A stretch of 8,308 nucleotides of DNA from Desulfobacterales bacterium (GTDB lineage Bacteria > Desulfobacterota > DSM-4660 > Desulfatiglandales > B25-G16). Below are positions 6,916-8,308 of this stretch, piece by piece; position 1 is the stretch's first letter, and each line of letters begins with the position of its first letter. The DNA lies in assembly GCA_013375385.1 (NCBI GenBank), contig JABXJY010000110.1, positions 1 to 8,308 on the forward strand, read 5' to 3'. A model generated the notes under the pieces. It did no database searches, was not told the origin of the DNA, and was given only the letters and a program-made list of their open reading frames with translations. The translations under genes and the position numbers were made by a program.

Positions 6916-7176
6916 TCATATGCCCAACTTCTGGAACATGTCCTCAGCATCTTCACAGCGTATGAGATTTCTCTTAGCGTCCGTGTCTTTGAAAACCTTT
7001 TCTGTAGTCTCATTTGGGATAACAACACTAAAGGGTAATCCATTCCTTAGTTTGACTTGCCTATAGAACAGATTAATTGCCTCTGTAGTGGACAGGCCTA
7101 ATCCCTTGAAAAGCCTTTCAACTTCGGCCTTAAGCTCAGGGTCAATTCTGGCTCTCACCGTTGCGGTTTTGGCCAT
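6916..7176 (-). CDS. dinJ: DinJ/RelB-family antitoxin
   Basis: An 86-aa antitoxin, the same length as E. coli DinJ. The N-terminal part (MAKTATVRARIDPELKAEVE, then GLSTTEAINLFYRQV) is a ribbon-helix-helix DNA-binding and dimerisation region; the C-terminal part, ending EDAEDMFQKLGI, is the toxin-binding segment and closely resembles the DinJ end KDADDLFDKLGI. Start 7176 is preferred over an ATG eight codons upstream because AGGAGGTGA sits 5 bases before it and because the family begins at this MAKTATVR-type end. The protein should neutralise the adjacent YafQ and, alone or in complex, repress the promoter just upstream, where a palindromic 16-mer occurs twice. Confidence 0.92.
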   Translation of the reverse strand: MAKTATVRARIDPELKAEVERLFKGLGLSTTEAINLFYRQVKLRNGLPFSVVIPNETTEKVFKDTDAKRNLIRCEDAEDMFQKLGI

Positions 7177-7181
7177 CTTTA

Positions 7182-7190
7182 TCACCTCCT
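7182..7190 (-). promoter_or_regulatory. Ribosome binding site deciding antitoxin start
   Basis: On the minus strand this reads AGGAGGTGA, 5 bases before ATG 7176. It is far stronger than anything in front of the toxin, consistent with more antitoxin than toxin being made. Confidence 0.8.
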
Positions 7191-7196
7191 CATAAA

Positions 7197-7226
7197 ACAA
7201 TAGCCCACATGGGCTATAATAGTCAA
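7197..7226 (-). promoter_or_regulatory. Predicted dinJ-yafQ promoter
   Basis: Minus strand: -35 TTGACT (7221-7226), an 18-base spacer, then a weaker -10 TATTGT (7197-7202). The inverted-repeat operator fills most of the spacer, so a bound antitoxin complex would block polymerase. The assignment is by eye. Confidence 0.5.
7201..7216. promoter_or_regulatory. Operator 1 of the dinJ-yafQ module
   Basis: TAGCCCACATGGGCTA: 7-bp arms TAGCCCA/TGGGCTA around CA. It lies between the predicted -35 and -10 boxes, 24 bases upstream of the antitoxin ATG. DinJ/RelB antitoxins are known to autoregulate through such palindromes. Confidence 0.65.
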
Positions 7227-7236
7227 AGGGAATTTG

Positions 7237-7252
7237 TAGCCCTTATGGGGCA
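7237..7252. promoter_or_regulatory. Operator 2, imperfect copy
   Basis: TAGCCCTTATGGGGCA matches operator 1 at 12 of 16 positions and keeps the same layout. It starts 36 bases further upstream, beyond the -35 box. Two sites would allow cooperative binding by the toxin-antitoxin complex. Confidence 0.5.
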
Positions 7253-7521
7253 GAGAGAATAATATCCTGCTAATCAGTGATTACTACCCAAAAGGATTGC
7301 TGTGTAGGCCAATACCTTTAGCTTTTGCAGAAATTCCAAGTGCATTGGTTTATTAGAATCAGTTTTCAGGGCGGTTGTCAATAGATGGAGGATTGGCCTG
7401 CTGACCATCTCATGGCCGCATCGTTCAGAGGGGTGAAAATTCAATCCGATAGCTTGTTACAATTGACTGACCCCATTTACAGCCGTCTTCGTGTACCGAC
7501 TTCTTGGATGTCCCGTAGGTG
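7253..7521. other. Gene-free spacer between the two modules
   Basis: No gene is seen here. The stretch holds a diverged match of the sequence ahead of repeat copy C (7294-7313 resembles 8171-8190 at 16 of 20 positions), then repeat copy B at 7347-7443. I see nothing in 7446-7521, including no convincing terminator for the DUF4160 gene. Confidence 0.5.
7347..7443 (+). repeat. Dispersed ~100-bp repeat, copy B
   Basis: Aligns with copy C without gaps; counting by eye, about 88 of 97 positions agree, nearly all of the first 58 being identical. It shares GGTTTATTAGAATCAGTT, then CAGGGCGGTTGTCAATAGAT and GGAGGATTGGCCTGCTGA. After AAAATTCA it loses similarity to A and C. It sits exactly between the DinJ-YafQ and DUF2442-DUF4160 modules. 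Confidence 0.9.
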
Positions 7522-7782
7522 TTACCCCAAAGGTTCAATTTTGCTGAGAGGTTTATGATCTTGTGCTCTGTGCCAATCGTTGATCAATTCATCTTGATGC
7601 AGTGTTGCCCATTCAATGACTAGACCAAGTGCTCTTGGAGGTACATGTCCTGCAAATACAGCTAAGGTGTTTATGTCAATCAAAACCTCATGCTCACCGT
7701 AAATAGCATGGAAGTGTGGCGGATTATGATCATCAAAGAACATCTTGATGACGATGCCATAAAATCTGGAGATCTCAGGCAT
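7522..7782 (-). CDS. DUF4160 domain protein
   Basis: An 86-aa protein that is essentially one DUF4160 domain. It shows the family hallmark DDHNPPHFHAIYGEH (residues 17-31) with histidines H19, H23, H25 and H31 close together, suggestive of a metal or phosphate site, then RALGLVIEWATLHQDELINDW and the usual end PLSKIEPL. No signal peptide or membrane segment. The function of the family is not established. The gene overlaps the end of the DUF2442 gene by 8 bases, with a modest AAAGG ribosome binding site inside that gene, so the two are translationally coupled. From memory, DUF2442 and DUF4160 genes are often neighbours and have been considered toxin-antitoxin-like; that remains inference here. 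Confidence 0.88.
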   Translation of the reverse strand: MPEISRFYGIVIKMFFDDHNPPHFHAIYGEHEVLIDINTLAVFAGHVPPRALGLVIEWATLHQDELINDWHRAQDHKPLSKIEPLG

Positions 7783-8059
7783 ACGCTGCCTTTCGCTTTA
7801 GATTTGGAAACAGATCTTCAGGTTCCTGATGAGTGATTTGAAGGTAGAGTGAATCGGGGCAGAGGTCAACCTGGTCACTCCACAATAATTCACCTGACGA
7901 ACCTATCTTGACATTCTGGAATGCCTTGTAATCATTCCACAGGGAAAAGACCCCTTTTCCGACAAGATGAGAAAGATCAACAGTGCCCTGTTTCCCGTCG
8001 GAATATTCTAGTTTCAGTTTATAGCCCTCCAAGACCGTAACATTCGTTATCTTATACAT
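7775..8059 (-). CDS. DUF2442 domain protein
   Basis: A 94-aa protein covering one DUF2442 domain. Typical traits are the opening strands (VTVLEGYKLKLEYSDGKQG), VDLSHLVGKGVFSLW with the glycine-rich turn, and LLWSDQVDLCPDSLYLQI near the end. The function is unknown. It is the first gene of a two-gene unit: its TGA lies inside the DUF4160 start region, with an 8-base overlap. An AGAGGA ribosome binding site is 8 bases before ATG 8059, and a good promoter with a perfect palindrome lies upstream. By analogy with toxin-antitoxin operons the first gene could be the antitoxin or regulator, but no classical DNA-binding fold can be recognised, so roles are not assigned. Confidence 0.85.
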   Translation of the reverse strand: MYKITNVTVLEGYKLKLEYSDGKQGTVDLSHLVGKGVFSLWNDYKAFQNVKIGSSGELLWSDQVDLCPDSLYLQITHQEPEDLFPNLKRKAAYA

Positions 8060-8088
8060 AGCATAGATCCTCTTTAAGATTTATTAAT

Positions 8089-8117
8089 AATATACCAAAA
8101 GAGCACGGACACTTCAA
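8089..8117 (-). promoter_or_regulatory. Predicted promoter of the DUF2442-DUF4160 unit
   Basis: Minus strand: -35 TTGAAG (8112-8117), 17-base spacer, -10 TATATT (8089-8094, five of six consensus bases). This leaves a leader of about 20 to 25 bases before ATG 8059. Confidence 0.6.
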
Positions 8118-8130
8118 TTCATGAATTGAA
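8113..8130. promoter_or_regulatory. Perfect 18-bp palindrome, likely operator
   Basis: TTCAATTCATGAATTGAA equals its own reverse complement. It covers most of the predicted -35 box of the DUF2442-DUF4160 unit, an ideal place for a dimeric repressor. Which protein binds is unknown; autoregulation by a product of the unit is the simplest idea. Confidence 0.65.
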
Positions 8131-8192
8131 AATCTGTTTCTTGAGGACATCCAACAAATGCTATGTAGGAGGATTTCTGTATAGGTCGATTA

Positions 8193-8308
8193 GGTTTATT
8201 AGAATCAGTTCTCAGGGCGGTTGTCAATAGATGGAGGATTGGCCTGCTGATGATCTCATGTCCGCATCATTCACAGGACGGAAAATTCACGATTCAAGAC
8301 ATGCCCCT
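8193..8308 (+). repeat. Dispersed ~100-bp repeat, copy C (runs to window edge)
   Basis: Matches copy B over 8193-8289 and copy A at the 3' end (AAAATTCACGATTCAAGACA, then a run of C). Similarity to the region ahead of copy B begins further upstream, at 8171. The right boundary is not seen because the window ends. It lies upstream of the DUF2442-DUF4160 promoter, so both small modules are bounded by copies. Confidence 0.88.

Noticed and set aside
6618..7038. Plus-strand ORFs opposite the YafQ and DinJ genes
   Set aside because: Shadows of two clearly recognised minus-strand genes.
7177..7200. Extended antitoxin start at ATG 7200
   Set aside because: The extension would be encoded by the ribosome binding site itself and is absent from the family N-terminus.
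7215..7220. Perfect TATAAT on the plus strand beside operator 1
   Set aside because: No -35 at suitable distance and no plus-strand gene follows; it overlaps the minus-strand promoter by chance.
6340..8230. TTGACA (-35 consensus) on the minus strand in each repeat copy, as a portable promoter
   Set aside because: No convincing -10 box lies 16-18 bases downstream in any copy, and both modules have better promoters of their own.
6325..8308. Repeats as a CRISPR array
   Set aside because: Three copies about 850-1020 bp apart and partly diverged, with genes between them; no short regular spacers.
1..8308. tRNA, rRNA or riboswitch genes
   Set aside because: No cloverleaf, conserved rRNA stretch or familiar riboswitch core was seen by eye on either strand.

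Overview
This window looks like chromosomal DNA of a Gram-negative, probably anaerobic or syntrophic bacterium. The left three quarters is a metabolic operon made of a TAXI-type TRAP transporter, a short-chain dehydrogenase and a large DmdC/FadE-type acyl-CoA dehydrogenase. This gene mix, together with frequent AGG and ATA codons and strong GGAGG ribosome binding sites, would fit an uncultured Desulfobacterota or a similar lineage. That assignment is inference from style and content only; there is no marker gene here.

Layout. Positions 1-555 form a purine-rich leader with no conventional gene. It carries six GGAGGT ribosome-binding-like hexamers, two possible but unproven short ORFs (203-334 and 395-523) and a 12-bp direct repeat next to the first gene. 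Positions 556-6285 hold four plus-strand genes separated by only 29 to 51 bases, each with its own ribosome binding site: a periplasmic TAXI binding protein, a fused TRAP permease, an SDR oxidoreductase and an acyl-CoA dehydrogenase. The likely logic is uptake of an organic acid or related anion by the secondary TRAP system, followed by redox steps on it or on its CoA thioester. The substrate cannot be read from the sequence. A hairpin at 6294-6317 probably ends the transcript.

From about 6290 the character changes: the strand switches, the DNA becomes more A+T-rich and two small two-gene modules appear, both on the minus strand. The first is a clear DinJ-YafQ type II toxin-antitoxin pair with an abutting TGA-ATG junction and a two-site operator. 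The second is a DUF2442-DUF4160 pair with an 8-base overlap and a perfect 18-bp palindrome over its predicted -35 box. Three direct copies of a roughly 100-bp repeat (near 6325, 7347 and 8193) bracket these modules in the order repeat, TA, repeat, DUF pair, repeat. An integron attC-like hairpin sequence lies at 6564-6635, just beyond the toxin end. The right end therefore reads as an accessory, cassette-like island attached to the end of the catabolic operon. The third repeat runs to the window edge, so the island may continue.
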